The notes beneath the pieces are model-generated. The model was not told the origin of the DNA and ran no database searches. It saw only the letters and a list, made by a program, of their open reading frames with translations. 64,000 nucleotides of DNA from Natronolimnobius sp. AArcel1 (GTDB lineage: Archaea; Halobacteriota; Halobacteria; Halobacteriales; Natrialbaceae). The stretch is taken from assembly GCF_011043775.1 (NCBI RefSeq), contig NZ_JAAKXY010000001.1:721617-785616 (forward strand), given 5' to 3'. Each line of letters opens with the position of its first letter. Within the stretch, counting starts at the first letter, position 1. The translations under genes and the position numbers were made by a program. Of the stretch, positions 33,163-42,226 are shown piece after piece.

Positions 33163-34074
33163 ATGACTGCAACCGAAACCGATCTCGAGGAGCTGCGCCG
33201 CGGAACGGACCTCATCAAGCGCGGCTTCGCACAGATGCAGAAAGGCGGCGTCATCATGGACGTCGTCAACCCCGAACAGGCCCGCATCGCTGAAGACGCC
33301 GGTGCGGTCGCCGTCATGGCCCTCGAGGCTGTCCCCGCGGACATCCGCAAACGCGGCGGCGTTGCCCGGATGGCAGACCCCGCAGATGTCGAAGAGATCG
33401 TCAACGAAGTCTCGATCCCCGTCATGGGGAAATCCCGAATCGGGCACACGAAAGAGGCCCAGATTCTCGAGGCCGTCGGCGTCGACATGATCGACGAGTC
33501 CGAAGTCCTGACGCCCGCAGACGACGCCTACCACATCGACAAGCGCGACTTTACGGCGCCGTTCGTCTGTGGCGCGCGCAACCTCGGTGAGGCCCTGCGC
33601 CGAATCGAAGAAGGCGCGGCGATGATCCGCACGAAAGGCGAGGCCGGCACCGGCGACGTGAACCAGGCTGTCCACCACCAGCGCACGATCAAAAGTGAGA
33701 TTCGTAAACTCGAGGGCATGACCTACGAGGAGCGCGAAGCCTACGCTCGAGAGATCGAAGCGCCTGCAGAACTGGTCCACGAAACCGCCGATATGGGCCG
33801 CCTGCCGGTCGTCAACTTCGCCGCCGGTGGCATCGCGACGCCCGCCGATGCTGCGCTCATGATGCACCACGAGTGCGACGGTATCTTCGTCGGCAGCGGC
33901 ATCTTCGGCGCGGAGAACCCGCCTGTCATGGGCGAAGCAATCGTCGAAGCCGTCACCAACTGGGACGACCCAGAGACGCTCGCCGACATCGCGAAGAACC
34001 TCGGTAAGGGCATGAAAGGCGACGCGAACGTCGACCTGCCCGACGACGAGAAGATGCAAGGGCGCGGCGTCTAA
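33163..34074 (+). CDS. pdxS: Pyridoxal 5'-phosphate synthase subunit PdxS
   Basis: 303 aa TIM-barrel lyase that forms PLP from ribose 5-phosphate, glyceraldehyde 3-phosphate and ammonia supplied by PdxT. Motifs: [52 protein letters not shown] with the active-site Lys, [14 protein letters not shown] with the second Lys, and [17 protein letters not shown]. No pdxT adjoins it in this window. A perfect palindrome ACAGGATCCTGT (34080-34091) follows the stop. Confidence 0.97.
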   Translation: MTATETDLEELRRGTDLIKRGFAQMQKGGVIMDVVNPEQARIAEDAGAVAVMALEAVPADIRKRGGVARMADPADVEEIVNEVSIPVMGKSRIGHTKEAQILEAVGVDMIDESEVLTPADDAYHIDKRDFTAPFVCGARNLGEALRRIEEGAAMIRTKGEAGTGDVNQAVHHQRTIKSEIRKLEGMTYEEREAYAREIEAPAELVHETADMGRLPVVNFAAGGIATPADAALMMHHECDGIFVGSGIFGAENPPVMGEAIVEAVTNWDDPETLADIAKNLGKGMKGDANVDLPDDEKMQGRGV

Positions 34075-34227
34075 ACCGGACAGGATCCTGTATAGGAGAA
34101 TTGATAGGAGAGGTCGAAACGCACGATATTTGCATTTTCGAGGCGAAATCGTCCGCTCGAGGCGTGGTACTCACTGGAGCCCATATGTCGGCTACCCTTT
34201 CAAGTAGTATCGTGGCGTACAATCCAT

Positions 34228-35154
34228 ATGTCAACCATCCACCTGGATGGCCTCACAAAGCGCTATGGGGATGTCCTCGCTAACGATGCGGTGACATTCG
34301 ATGTTGAGTCTGGGGAAATATTTGGGTATCTCGGACCGAACGGCGCGGGCAAGACGACGACCATCCGACTGCTGCTCGGGCTCATCAAGCCGACATCGGG
34401 CACGGCGGAAGTGCTCGGGACGGATATTCGTGACCGACGAGCGCTCACCGAACGGAAGGCCGACGTCGGCTACCTCCCCGACTCGCTCGGATTCGAGGAG
34501 CGACTCACCGGTCAGCAGGTCCTTGAGTACTTCGCACGGATGCGCGGCGACGAGCGACGAGACGAGTTACTCGAGTTATTTCATCCGCCACTCGAGAAGC
34601 CGGTCGAGACCTACTCGCACGGAAACAAGCGGATGCTTGGGATCGTACAGGCGTTCATGCACGACCCCAAACTCGCGATTCTCGACGAGCCGACCTCCGG
34701 ACTCGACCCGCTCAAACAGGACCGACTCCATCAGTTTCTCGAGGCAGAACGCGATGCTGGAAAGACGATTTTTCTCTCCTCGCACGTCCTGAGCGAGGTC
34801 CAGCGCGTCTGTGATCGAGTCGGAATCATTCGGGAGGGCGAACTGGTGGCACTCGAGGACATCGATGCACTGTTGGAGCAAAGCGGCAAGCGCGTGTGGG
34901 TCCACCTGACGGAACCGATCAACGAGGAGCAGTTCGTGACGCCCGAGATGATCGACCTCGAGATCGTCGATAACGCGGCCCAGTTCACCTACACTGGCGA
35001 GTACAACGCACTCATCGACCACCTCGGCGCGTTCGACATCGCCAACATCGACATCACTGATCCGCAACTGGACGAGATTTTCAAGCACTACTACGGGGAA
35101 GACGATTCGGTGGCGACAACTCACGAGAAGACCGTCCAGACGGAGGCAGAATGA
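34228..35154 (+). CDS. ABC exporter ATP-binding protein
   Basis: 308 aa, Bcr/Nat-type. Walker A GPNGAGKTT, signature region YSHGNKRMLGI (a degenerate LSGGQ, common in this exporter class), Walker B LAILDEPTSGLDP, and switch His in LSSHVLSEVQRVCDRVG. The C-terminal 80 residues form the usual accessory domain. It overlaps the first permease by 4 bases (ATGA) and is followed by a second, so the complex is probably ATPase dimer plus two related permeases. Substrate unknown. Confidence 0.92.
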   Translation: MSTIHLDGLTKRYGDVLANDAVTFDVESGEIFGYLGPNGAGKTTTIRLLLGLIKPTSGTAEVLGTDIRDRRALTERKADVGYLPDSLGFEERLTGQQVLEYFARMRGDERRDELLELFHPPLEKPVETYSHGNKRMLGIVQAFMHDPKLAILDEPTSGLDPLKQDRLHQFLEAERDAGKTIFLSSHVLSEVQRVCDRVGIIREGELVALEDIDALLEQSGKRVWVHLTEPINEEQFVTPEMIDLEIVDNAAQFTYTGEYNALIDHLGAFDIANIDITDPQLDEIFKHYYGEDDSVATTHEKTVQTEAE

Positions 35155-35933
35155 CGGCGATTCTGCGCGCCGAGTCCCGACAACTGGTTCGCAGTTCGCT
35201 CGTCCTGACCGGCCTGTTGGCCCTGCTTTTGGCGTTCGTCCTCGCCGTCTTTCCGGGCTTTGCAGAAGAAGCTGCACTCATCGAGGAGGCGTTTCCGCCG
35301 GTGTTGCTCGGGTTATTAGGAATCGAAGAGATTCATACAATCGAAGGGTTCGTCGGCGGCTACATCTTCTCTATCGTCTGGATTCTATTTGCCGGGATCT
35401 ACTTCGCGTACGTCAGTGCCGGAATGATCGTCGACGACATCCGTACGCGACGGATGGACCTCACCCTCTCGAGTCCAGTCTCGCGCGAGTCAGTCGTCCT
35501 CCAGAAGGTCACTGCGCTGTGGGTACCGTTGGTCGCGTTGCACGTCGGACTGTTCGCGGTTCTGGTCGTCGGTATTCGCGTCATCGGCGAGTCGCTCGAC
35601 CCCGTTGCGCTCGCGATGGCTCATCTGTTTCTCGTCCCCTATCTGCTGGTTTGTGCTGGAATCGGGATCGTCCTCTCCGTCGTCCTCGAGCGCGTCGAGA
35701 GTGCGCAGGCAATGGCGCTGGGACTCGTGTTCGTCCTCTGGCTGGTCGACGGCCTCTCGCACATGGACACCGACTTCGAGTGGATCGGCAGATTCGCGCC
35801 GAGTCGGTACGTCGACCCGGGAGCGATTTTGGTTCACAAGGAGTACGCGTTCGGGGACGCCGGCATCCTCCTCGCGACGTTTTTCGTGTTGCTCGTGATC
35901 GCTATCGCCGTCTTCGTTCGGAGGGATATCTGA
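35151..35933 (+). CDS. ABC transporter permease, copy 1
   Basis: 260 aa, ABC-2 type, six hydrophobic helices. A short cytoplasmic start (MTAILRAESRQLVRSS), TM1 (LVLTGLLALLLAFVLAVFPG), an outer segment with GIEEIHTIEGFVGGYIFSIVW, the cytoplasmic loop RTRRMDLTLSSPVSRESVVLQKV, and the terminal helix ending VFVRRDI. Shares TLSSPVSRESVVLQK and FVRRDI with copy 2 downstream. Confidence 0.88.
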   Translation: MTAILRAESRQLVRSSLVLTGLLALLLAFVLAVFPGFAEEAALIEEAFPPVLLGLLGIEEIHTIEGFVGGYIFSIVWILFAGIYFAYVSAGMIVDDIRTRRMDLTLSSPVSRESVVLQKVTALWVPLVALHVGLFAVLVVGIRVIGESLDPVALAMAHLFLVPYLLVCAGIGIVLSVVLERVESAQAMALGLVFVLWLVDGLSHMDTDFEWIGRFAPSRYVDPGAILVHKEYAFGDAGILLATFFVLLVIAIAVFVRRDI

Positions 35934-36790
35934 TGACGGCGGATGCGGGCAGTGATACCGCGACGACTGCCGCAAGCGACTCCTCGGCGACGGGGAGTGC
36001 CGGGAGCGCGACAGCCATCCTCCGCATCGAGTCGGGAAAACGCGTCCGCGGATCGGTCGTTCTCGTCGTCGTGTTCGCCCTGCTGGCGGCGCTTTACTTT
36101 ACGATGTTTCCTGGCCTGTCGGAAGAGATGGAAGCGCTCGAGGAAGCGTTTCCAGCCTTCTTTTTCGACCTCTTTGGGATCGAAGCGCTGCACACGATTG
36201 AGGGGTTCATCGCCGCCGAGATTTACTCGTTCTTCTGGGTGATTCTCGTCGGGATCTACTTCGCGTACATCGGTGCAGGCCTGATCGCGACGGATATCGA
36301 TGACCGGAAGATGGACCTCACCCTCTCGAGTCCGGTCTCGCGCGAGTCGGTCGTCCTCCAGAAAATCGCCGCGCTATGGGTGCCGCTGGTCGTCCTGAAC
36401 GTCGCCGTCCCGGCCATCGTCTACGTCGGGGCGCTCGTCATCGGCGAGTCGTTCGACCCCGTCGCGCTCGCGATGGTCCACCTGCTCTCGATTCCCTACC
36501 TGCTGGTCTGTGCCGGAATCGGTCTCGTGCTCTCGGTCGCTCTCGGTCGACCGCGAACTGCGAGGGCGACAGCGATAACGCTCGTATTCGTGCTCTGGTT
36601 GGTCGACGCCGTCTCTGGACTGGATACTGACCTCGAGTGGGTTGGCACGGCGGCCCCGAGCCGGTACTACGACGAGACGGCGATTCTGGTCCGCGAGGAG
36701 TACGCCTTCGCGGATGCCGGCGTCCTCCTGGCGGCGTTTCTCGTCTTGCTCGCCGTCGCCATCGCCATCTTCGTTCGCCGGGATATCTGA
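35933..36790 (+). CDS. ABC transporter permease, copy 2 (tandem paralog)
   Basis: 285 aa, starting MTADAGSDTATTAASDS, an acidic/Thr-rich extension absent from copy 1, then the same fold: ATAILRIESGKRVRGSVVLVVVFALLAALYF, GIEALHTIEGFIAAEIYSFFW, DRKMDLTLSSPVSRESVVLQKIA, ending IAIFVRRDI. The ATG shares its A with the stop of copy 1 (TGATG). The pair probably forms a heterodimeric membrane channel. Confidence 0.88.
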   Translation: MTADAGSDTATTAASDSSATGSAGSATAILRIESGKRVRGSVVLVVVFALLAALYFTMFPGLSEEMEALEEAFPAFFFDLFGIEALHTIEGFIAAEIYSFFWVILVGIYFAYIGAGLIATDIDDRKMDLTLSSPVSRESVVLQKIAALWVPLVVLNVAVPAIVYVGALVIGESFDPVALAMVHLLSIPYLLVCAGIGLVLSVALGRPRTARATAITLVFVLWLVDAVSGLDTDLEWVGTAAPSRYYDETAILVREEYAFADAGVLLAAFLVLLAVAIAIFVRRDI

Positions 36791-36822
36791 TCCCATGTGG
36801 CGATTCCAGACTGGGGCACAAC

Positions 36823-36840
36823 GTTCAGCAAATTCTGAAC
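36823..36840. promoter_or_regulatory. Inverted repeat upstream of lipoprotein gene
   Basis: GTTCAGcaaattCTGAAC, a perfect 6-bp repeat with 6-base spacer, immediately upstream of a TATA-like CTATATCG (36851-36858) that is 27-33 bases before the ATG at 36884. Candidate activator or repressor site; could also end the ABC operon transcript. Confidence 0.35.
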
Positions 36841-36883
36841 GAGGGCCCGGGCTATATCGAATCCGTCCGCGTACGCTCGAGTG

Positions 36884-37918
36884 ATGACATCGAATCGACG
36901 TGACATCCTCGAGTTCGTCGGCGCGACGGCGACGGCAACGATGGTCGCAAGTGGACTCGCAGGCTGTGTCGGCGTCGAAGCACAGGAACCCGATGACATG
37001 CCAGCGTACACCCAGTGGCTCGCACTCGAGGACGACGGCCTCGAGTTCGTGGCTGTCGACTGGGCCGCTCTCGAGGGATACGTCGAAGATGAACTCGCGG
37101 CCGTGCAGCCGGGTGCCGAGGAGGAAACAGTGCCGCCAGAGTACGAAGCGGATCCGATGATCGCCCCCGTCTCCGAGGGATTGCTCGAGGCGTACTTTTT
37201 CGTTGGATTCGATCTCGCCCAGTACGGCCTCGGCAGACTTCTCGAGGTCGACGCGTTCGAGTCGACCGTCGCGGAACTACTGTTGACCGACGACGCGCTG
37301 GTCGCAACCGGAGAGATGGACCGTGACGAACTGGACAGCCAGCTAACCGGCGAGCCAGCGCTCGAGTTCATCCAGGAGTTCGAGCAGACGGATGAAATCG
37401 GCGAGTACGATGTGTATGAGACGGTCACGACTGACGACGATGCTGACGACAATGCAGCGATTGGTGTCGCTGACGACGCGCTCGTGGTCGTTCCCGGCGA
37501 GGAAATCACCGCGAGCAGCGACGATCCAACGACGGCTCTCGAGGCGACGATTGCTGTCGGAGCGGATGATGCTGACCGAGCAGTCGATGATTCAGAGGCG
37601 GTCGCGTGGCTGGTCGAAGCCGCCGGCGACGGCGATGTTGCTGTCGGGCAGTACGGGGATCGAATGGACGCGGGCGACGACGAGGGCCTCGTCAACCTCG
37701 CGTTCGAAGCGTTCGACGGACTTGCAGACGCCGATGGCGTCGTCTCGTCGCTGTCCGTCGAAGACATGGAAACGTCTACCGGCGACTTCGCGGCACTCAT
37801 CGACGACCCCGACGAGGACTCACTCGAGGAGATACTCGGCGCGTCGGCGGACGAGCGCTCAATCGACATCGAGGGGGATCGAGTCACCGCGACGGGAACC
37901 TGGACCGAGCCGAACTGA
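36884..37918 (+). CDS. Tat-type lipoprotein, 344 aa
   Basis: MTSNRRDILEFVGATATATMVASGLAGC: RR and lipobox LAGC. Mature region is very acidic (runs such as TTDDDADDNAAIGVADDALVVVPGEE), alpha/beta, with two similar halves around LALEDDGLEFVAVDWAALEG and LEATIAVGADDADRAV. No catalytic motif. The ATG is preferred over the GTG one codon before it. Expected to be anchored on the outer face of the membrane. Confidence 0.78.
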   Translation: MTSNRRDILEFVGATATATMVASGLAGCVGVEAQEPDDMPAYTQWLALEDDGLEFVAVDWAALEGYVEDELAAVQPGAEEETVPPEYEADPMIAPVSEGLLEAYFFVGFDLAQYGLGRLLEVDAFESTVAELLLTDDALVATGEMDRDELDSQLTGEPALEFIQEFEQTDEIGEYDVYETVTTDDDADDNAAIGVADDALVVVPGEEITASSDDPTTALEATIAVGADDADRAVDDSEAVAWLVEAAGDGDVAVGQYGDRMDAGDDEGLVNLAFEAFDGLADADGVVSSLSVEDMETSTGDFAALIDDPDEDSLEEILGASADERSIDIEGDRVTATGTWTEPN

Positions 37919-37949
37919 GGAGCGTCAGCTTTCTGGGGTAACAATCGGT

Positions 37950-38297
37950 TCACTGCGGACTCGAGCGATGGCGTCTCCGACCGACGACGACACCAAGAAA
38001 CAGCACGTACACGACCAGCGCGCCCGCCATCGCCGAGAGCACGCTCGAGGGAGCGACAATTGCACCCGCAAGCACAGTGCCGAGTGCGAGAGCGACGGCG
38101 GCCGTCTGCACTGATCGACGCTCCCAGTACGCGCGAACGGTGTCAGCGTCGCGAGCGGCGAGAGCCTCGAACGCGAGCGTGGCGAGACCGCCAAGCGCGA
38201 ACGCGTGACTCGAGAGGCTGGCGTTCGTCAGGACAAATCCAACAGCGACAGCGACGAGAACGAAGCCGGTGAGCGCGGCGTCAGTTCGAGCACCCAT
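37950..38297 (-). CDS. Small four-helix membrane protein
   Basis: 115 aa, start MGARTDAALTGFVLVAV. Hydrophobic helices at ALTGFVLVAVAVGFVLTNA, AFALGGLATLAFEALA, SVQTAAVALALGTVLAGAIV and LSAMAGALVVYVLFLGVVVG, with an Arg/His-rich tail. It begins 7 bases after the stop of thrB on the same strand and is probably cotranscribed. Family not recognised. Confidence 0.65.
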   Translation of the reverse strand: MGARTDAALTGFVLVAVAVGFVLTNASLSSHAFALGGLATLAFEALAARDADTVRAYWERRSVQTAAVALALGTVLAGAIVAPSSVLSAMAGALVVYVLFLGVVVGRRRHRSSPQ

Positions 38298-38304
38298 GCG
38301 CCCG

Positions 38305-39189
38305 CTACTCGGCGTCGTACAGCCGCGCGCCCTCGCCGACGTGTGTCTGGTAGGCACGGCTGTCGATTCCCACGTCGTTGAAGGCCTCGAGCATGGCCGA
38401 GGCGACGGCGCGCTGGTCGTCTTCGTAACAGACAGCCAGAATGCCTGGACCCGCGCCACTGACAGTGACGCCGGTTGCCCCGGCCTCGAGAGCGGCCTCG
38501 TGGACGCGTTCGTAGCCGTCGATCAGCGCGGTTCGTTTGGGGGTGACAATTTCGTCGGCCATGCCGCGTCCGACGAGTTCGGGGTCGTTTCGGGTCATCC
38601 CGACCGAGAGCGTGGCCGCGTTGCCGACGGTGGCGACGACGTCGCCGAGTGGCGCGCTGTCGGGGACGACACCGCGGGCGTCCCGCGTCGAGACGGTCGT
38701 TTCGGGGAGACAGGCGACAACAGGAATCTGCGTATCAACCTGCGTGACGCCATCGGCAGTCGCGACGGTGAAGCCGCCGAGCAGCGAGGGGGCGACGTTG
38801 TCCGCGTGGGCTTCGCCGGAGACGAGCGCCTCGCCTTCAGCGGCAATTGGAACGAGTTCCTCGCGCGTGAGCCCGCGGTCGTACAGTTCGTTCAGGGCGA
38901 CGGCCGCGGCCGCGGCGCTTGCAGCCGACGAGCCGAGTCCCGAGGAGGGACGAACGCCCTTGTCGATCTCGATTCGGGCTGGTGCATCGAGTGCGTCCGC
39001 GACGGCCCCGACGGTGTTCTTGTTGGGGTCTTCTGGGATGTACTCGCTCCCAGCGCCGCTGACGGAAATCGTCGTCTTTGGGGCGCGTTCGACCCGAACG
39101 ACGTCCGCGGGCGTCTCGAGCGCGATTCCGAAAACATCGAAGCCACTCCCGAGATTCGCACTCGTCGCTGGCGCCCGCACGGTGAGCAT
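38305..39189 (-). CDS. thrB: Homoserine kinase
   Basis: 294 aa GHMP kinase that phosphorylates homoserine for threonine synthesis. Start MLTVRAPATSANLGSGFDVFG, the family start; the longer frame adds nine unrelated residues. GVRPSSGLGSSAASAAAAAVALNEL is the ATP-binding GHMP loop, and VTVSGAGPGILAVCY the C-terminal motif 3. No thrC or hom gene is adjacent. Confidence 0.94.
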   Translation of the reverse strand: MLTVRAPATSANLGSGFDVFGIALETPADVVRVERAPKTTISVSGAGSEYIPEDPNKNTVGAVADALDAPARIEIDKGVRPSSGLGSSAASAAAAAVALNELYDRGLTREELVPIAAEGEALVSGEAHADNVAPSLLGGFTVATADGVTQVDTQIPVVACLPETTVSTRDARGVVPDSAPLGDVVATVGNAATLSVGMTRNDPELVGRGMADEIVTPKRTALIDGYERVHEAALEAGATGVTVSGAGPGILAVCYEDDQRAVASAMLEAFNDVGIDSRAYQTHVGEGARLYDAE

Positions 39190-39302
39190 GCCGATTTCTT
39201 GCCAGAGTGCAGGCAAAAAGGTAGCGAACGACGACGGCCATCACAGCTCGCTCGAGTCACGACCGAACAGCGACTCGAGACTGGCGTCTCGGAGGCCGTG
39301 AG

Positions 39303-40568
39303 TCAGTCGTCCGCGCTCGTCTCGTACTGGGGCTCTGGCCCACCAAATCGACCGAATCCGGAGAGCAAGCCGACCGAGAGAACGGCACCGGCAAGTGCGA
39401 ACGCGGCGATGACGAGGAAGAAGGCACTGACTGAGAACTCCCCGAGGACGAAGCCGCCGACAGCGATGCTCGCCGATCCGAACCCGAACTCGCCGAGATA
39501 GGTGTAGCCATAGGAGAGCCCCCGCGTGTCCGGAGGCGTATACACTGCGACAGCGTCCTGATAGAACGGCTGGATCGCAAAGAGGAAAAAGCCGAAGACG
39601 CCACAGAGCGCGACGACGGCGAGCAGACCCATCTGCATCACAGGGATGAACGCGAGCGCGAGAACGACGAACACGGCGAACAACGCGACCAATCCGCGCG
39701 CGGGTTCGACCCGGTCTGTCAGCTTCCCGCCGACGTACTGGCCACCCATCCCGACCACGAGCAGACCGACGTAGATGTAGTGACTCGGCTCGATCCCCTC
39801 GAGACCCTCGGGAATGACCAGTCCGTCCATCGCTGGCAGGTCGTGCAGGATTTCGGGGAGGTAGGTCAGCATTCCGCGGTAGTACAGCCCCTCGAAGGTG
39901 ACGATGACGAACACGAGTGCAAACGCGCTCGCGAACAGCACGCGTGAGTTTTCAGTGAGATCCGACAGCGACAGCGCTTCGTCCGCGCCGGCGTCGATGT
40001 CGTCCTCGACGGCCGCGGTCGGATCGAAGTCGGCAGTCAATCCGTAGAGAACGGCGAGAATGCCGGGAATTGCGAGGATCGCAGTGACGAGTTGCCACTC
40101 GAGGAAGATTAACAGCGTCGCGGCGACGAACGGGCCGAGCGCGATGCCGACGTTGCCGGCGATGCCGTGCCACGCAAAGACGGTGCCGCGTTCTTCGACG
40201 CCGGTACTGATCAGTGAGAGTCCGGCGGGGTGGTAAACCGATGCAGCGATACCCCAGAGCACGAGGCCAACGCCGACAGCGTAGATCGAGGTTCCAAGCG
40301 AGATAATAAGAAACGCGAGGCTCATGCCCGCGAGACAGAGGAGAATCAGGCGCTTGGTCCCGTAGCGGTCCGCGAGGATGCCGCCCGGCAGTGCGCCGAG
40401 TCCGAACGGTGCGTATCCGAGCGCGACGACGAGCCCCAACAGCGCAACGCTAACGTCGAACTCCGCCAGCCAGACGACCAGCAAGATCGGAATCGACGTT
40501 TCGAACCAGTGGACCAGCGCGTGGCCGGTCATCGTAAAGCCAGCTATCGACCGATCATTTGCGTCCAT
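39303..40568 (-). CDS. MFS transporter
   Basis: 421 aa with 12 hydrophobic helices. Motif A appears as GGILADRYGTKRLILLC between helices 2 and 3, and the central loop (ADFDPTAAVEDDIDAGADEALSLSDL) is acidic. Substrate not predictable; sequence style is that of small-molecule or sugar/drug antiporters. Divergent from the lipoprotein gene at 40709, with the promoters in between. Confidence 0.88.
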   Translation of the reverse strand: MDANDRSIAGFTMTGHALVHWFETSIPILLVVWLAEFDVSVALLGLVVALGYAPFGLGALPGGILADRYGTKRLILLCLAGMSLAFLIISLGTSIYAVGVGLVLWGIAASVYHPAGLSLISTGVEERGTVFAWHGIAGNVGIALGPFVAATLLIFLEWQLVTAILAIPGILAVLYGLTADFDPTAAVEDDIDAGADEALSLSDLTENSRVLFASAFALVFVIVTFEGLYYRGMLTYLPEILHDLPAMDGLVIPEGLEGIEPSHYIYVGLLVVGMGGQYVGGKLTDRVEPARGLVALFAVFVVLALAFIPVMQMGLLAVVALCGVFGFFLFAIQPFYQDAVAVYTPPDTRGLSYGYTYLGEFGFGSASIAVGGFVLGEFSVSAFFLVIAAFALAGAVLSVGLLSGFGRFGGPEPQYETSADD

Positions 40569-40708
40569 ACTCGAGTGTTCGAACGGCGACTCTCCGCATA
40601 CTTAGCCGCTTGGAACTGCAGTCGCCGGAGTCCATGATGGTTTCGTGGGTAAAACATCGGTTTCAGCCTGCGCCAGTGTTTAGGCCAGCACCGAGAGAAC
40701 GCCAAGTA

Positions 40709-41350
40709 ATGAAGCGTAGAGCGATTCTGGCCGCGCTCGTGTCAACGGTGGGTGCGACTGCCGGCTGTGTGGACGGCTCGGGGCCTAATTCAGCCAACGG
40801 TTCCGGAACAGGTAACGATTCGACGGCCGACACAGTCGCCGGACACTTCGATAGCGGTCCGGATCGACCAGCGTGTGACGTCGATTCAGCGACTGTCGAG
40901 GTCCAACGCGGCGACGAAACGCGCGACGCCGAGACCGCAGCGACGAGACCGTATCCAGATCCACCGACAGCAGTTGCAGAGGACGACCTTCTCGAGTACG
41001 TCGAATCGTTCGACCACGCCTTCGTTACGCAGTCGATCCTCTGTGATCAATCGCAGTCGGAAGAGATCCTCCAAATCGGCTACAGCCTCGAGACTTACGA
41101 ACGGATCGACCGGGACGACGACATCGAAATGATCGTCCTCCTACGGGCAGCCGGTGCGACCAGCGGCGTCGGTGAGGACGGCTACGAATGGCAAACGGAT
41201 CTAGGACTCTCCGGCGTCGTGTACGCGGTTGACGACACTGGGCTCGCCAGAGCCGAGTTCCGTGAGGACGGGGCCGCGGACGCAGACGAACTGGACGCAA
41301 ACGCTCCCGATCCGCTCGAGGATGGGACACTCGTTGCGGCCTTCGAGTGA
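40709..41350 (+). CDS. Lipoprotein, 213 aa
   Basis: MKRRAILAALVSTVGATAGC: RR signal with lipobox TAGC, then a Ser/Gly/Asn tether. The mature domain is acidic, with two cysteines (PACDVDSATV, SILCDQSQSEE). Start at the ATG next to the signal peptide; the upstream frame is Arg-rich. Function unknown. Confidence 0.75.
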   Translation: MKRRAILAALVSTVGATAGCVDGSGPNSANGSGTGNDSTADTVAGHFDSGPDRPACDVDSATVEVQRGDETRDAETAATRPYPDPPTAVAEDDLLEYVESFDHAFVTQSILCDQSQSEEILQIGYSLETYERIDRDDDIEMIVLLRAAGATSGVGEDGYEWQTDLGLSGVVYAVDDTGLARAEFREDGAADADELDANAPDPLEDGTLVAAFE

Positions 41351-41365
41351 GCAGTGCAGAATACG

Positions 41366-41965
41366 TTAGTCGTCAGACTCGGTCTCGTCTACGCCGACCG
41401 CCTGTGAAACGTCAATTTCGTCGTCGTCGGGTTCATCCTGCCCGCCGACGATCAGTTCGCCGTCGTCGGTTTCGACGTAAACATCGTCTGCGAAGCCGCC
41501 CTTCGCGTGGGGGTGGTTGGGGTTCTCGAGCAGTTCGGGCGTCGACGGCGCATCCGGCAGGCCCTCCGGCGGCGCGAACTGGCCGAGCGGGTCGTCGATG
41601 GTGATCTCCCACGTTTCGAAAAAGTCCTGGTAGCGCTCGTAATGGGCCTCGAGTTCCTCGGCTGGGAACTCCATCATCTCAGTCCAGCCGTGATTATAAA
41701 AGTCGAAGTTGGCCTGGATGTGGGTTATTTCGCGGGCTTCGGCTTCGGAGTAGCCATCTTGGAGCGCGCGGAGGTAGGTGTCGACCGTCGCATCGAAGAG
41801 GCCATCGAGGTGGGCCTCGCGCTCGTCCGCGCGGTCCGGGTCGGCCTTCCCGAGGAAGATACGCGTATGGAGTCGGACGAGGCCGGATTTGGCGACCGAG
41901 CGGACGACGGGCGTCTCGAGGGCTTTTCTCGAGGCGAAGTGGCGTGCGTTCTGGTGGAGTTTCAT
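41366..41965 (-). CDS. DUF6149-like haloarchaeal protein
   Basis: 199 aa. MKLHQNARHFASRKALETPVVRSVAKSGLVRLHTRIFLGKADPDRADER opens with a basic segment. A helical core follows (LDGLFDATVDTYLRALQDGYSEAEAREITHIQANFDFYNHGWTEMMEFP), and the tail is strongly acidic. Recognised as a conserved haloarchaeal family probably labelled DUF6149. Possibly membrane-associated through its basic N-terminus; function unknown. Confidence 0.7.
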   Translation of the reverse strand: MKLHQNARHFASRKALETPVVRSVAKSGLVRLHTRIFLGKADPDRADEREAHLDGLFDATVDTYLRALQDGYSEAEAREITHIQANFDFYNHGWTEMMEFPAEELEAHYERYQDFFETWEITIDDPLGQFAPPEGLPDAPSTPELLENPNHPHAKGGFADDVYVETDDGELIVGGQDEPDDDEIDVSQAVGVDETESDD

Positions 41966-42196
41966 ACGCGGGTCGTTAGGCGGGGAGGGTAATGAGCGAT
42001 GGGGGAAACAGTGAAACCTGTTCTGTGGTCCTGTATCGTCACGAATGAGACACTACCGTGACGAATACGTGGTTGGAACCGAACGGTTTCGGTCAATAGT
42101 CGGAATCGGTGGTATTTCTGGAAGAGTATCCAGTCGAACCGACCAATCGTGTGACTACCATGGTACAGTGAGGCAAAATAGACGAGATAGCAATCC

Positions 42197-42205
42197 ACTT
42201 TAACC
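42197..42205 (+). promoter_or_regulatory. TATA element of the flavoprotein gene at 42227
   Basis: ACTTTAACC, 26 bases before the ATG, predicts a leaderless mRNA. Upstream at 42037-42065 are two near-identical 10-mers, CGTCACGAAT and CGTGACGAAT, 20 bases apart centre to centre, which could bind a regulator on one face of the helix. Confidence 0.5.
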
Positions 42206-42226
42206 CGCATTACGAACGGTCCGAAT

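Noticed and set aside
32980-34059. Minus-strand frame of 359 codons opposite pdxS
   Set aside because: pdxS on the plus strand is unmistakable; the antisense frame has no homology and odd composition.
36667-37953. Minus-strand frame of 428 codons, Ser-rich
   Set aside because: Mirror image of the acidic lipoprotein gene; poly-Ser arises from reading GAC/GAG codons backwards.
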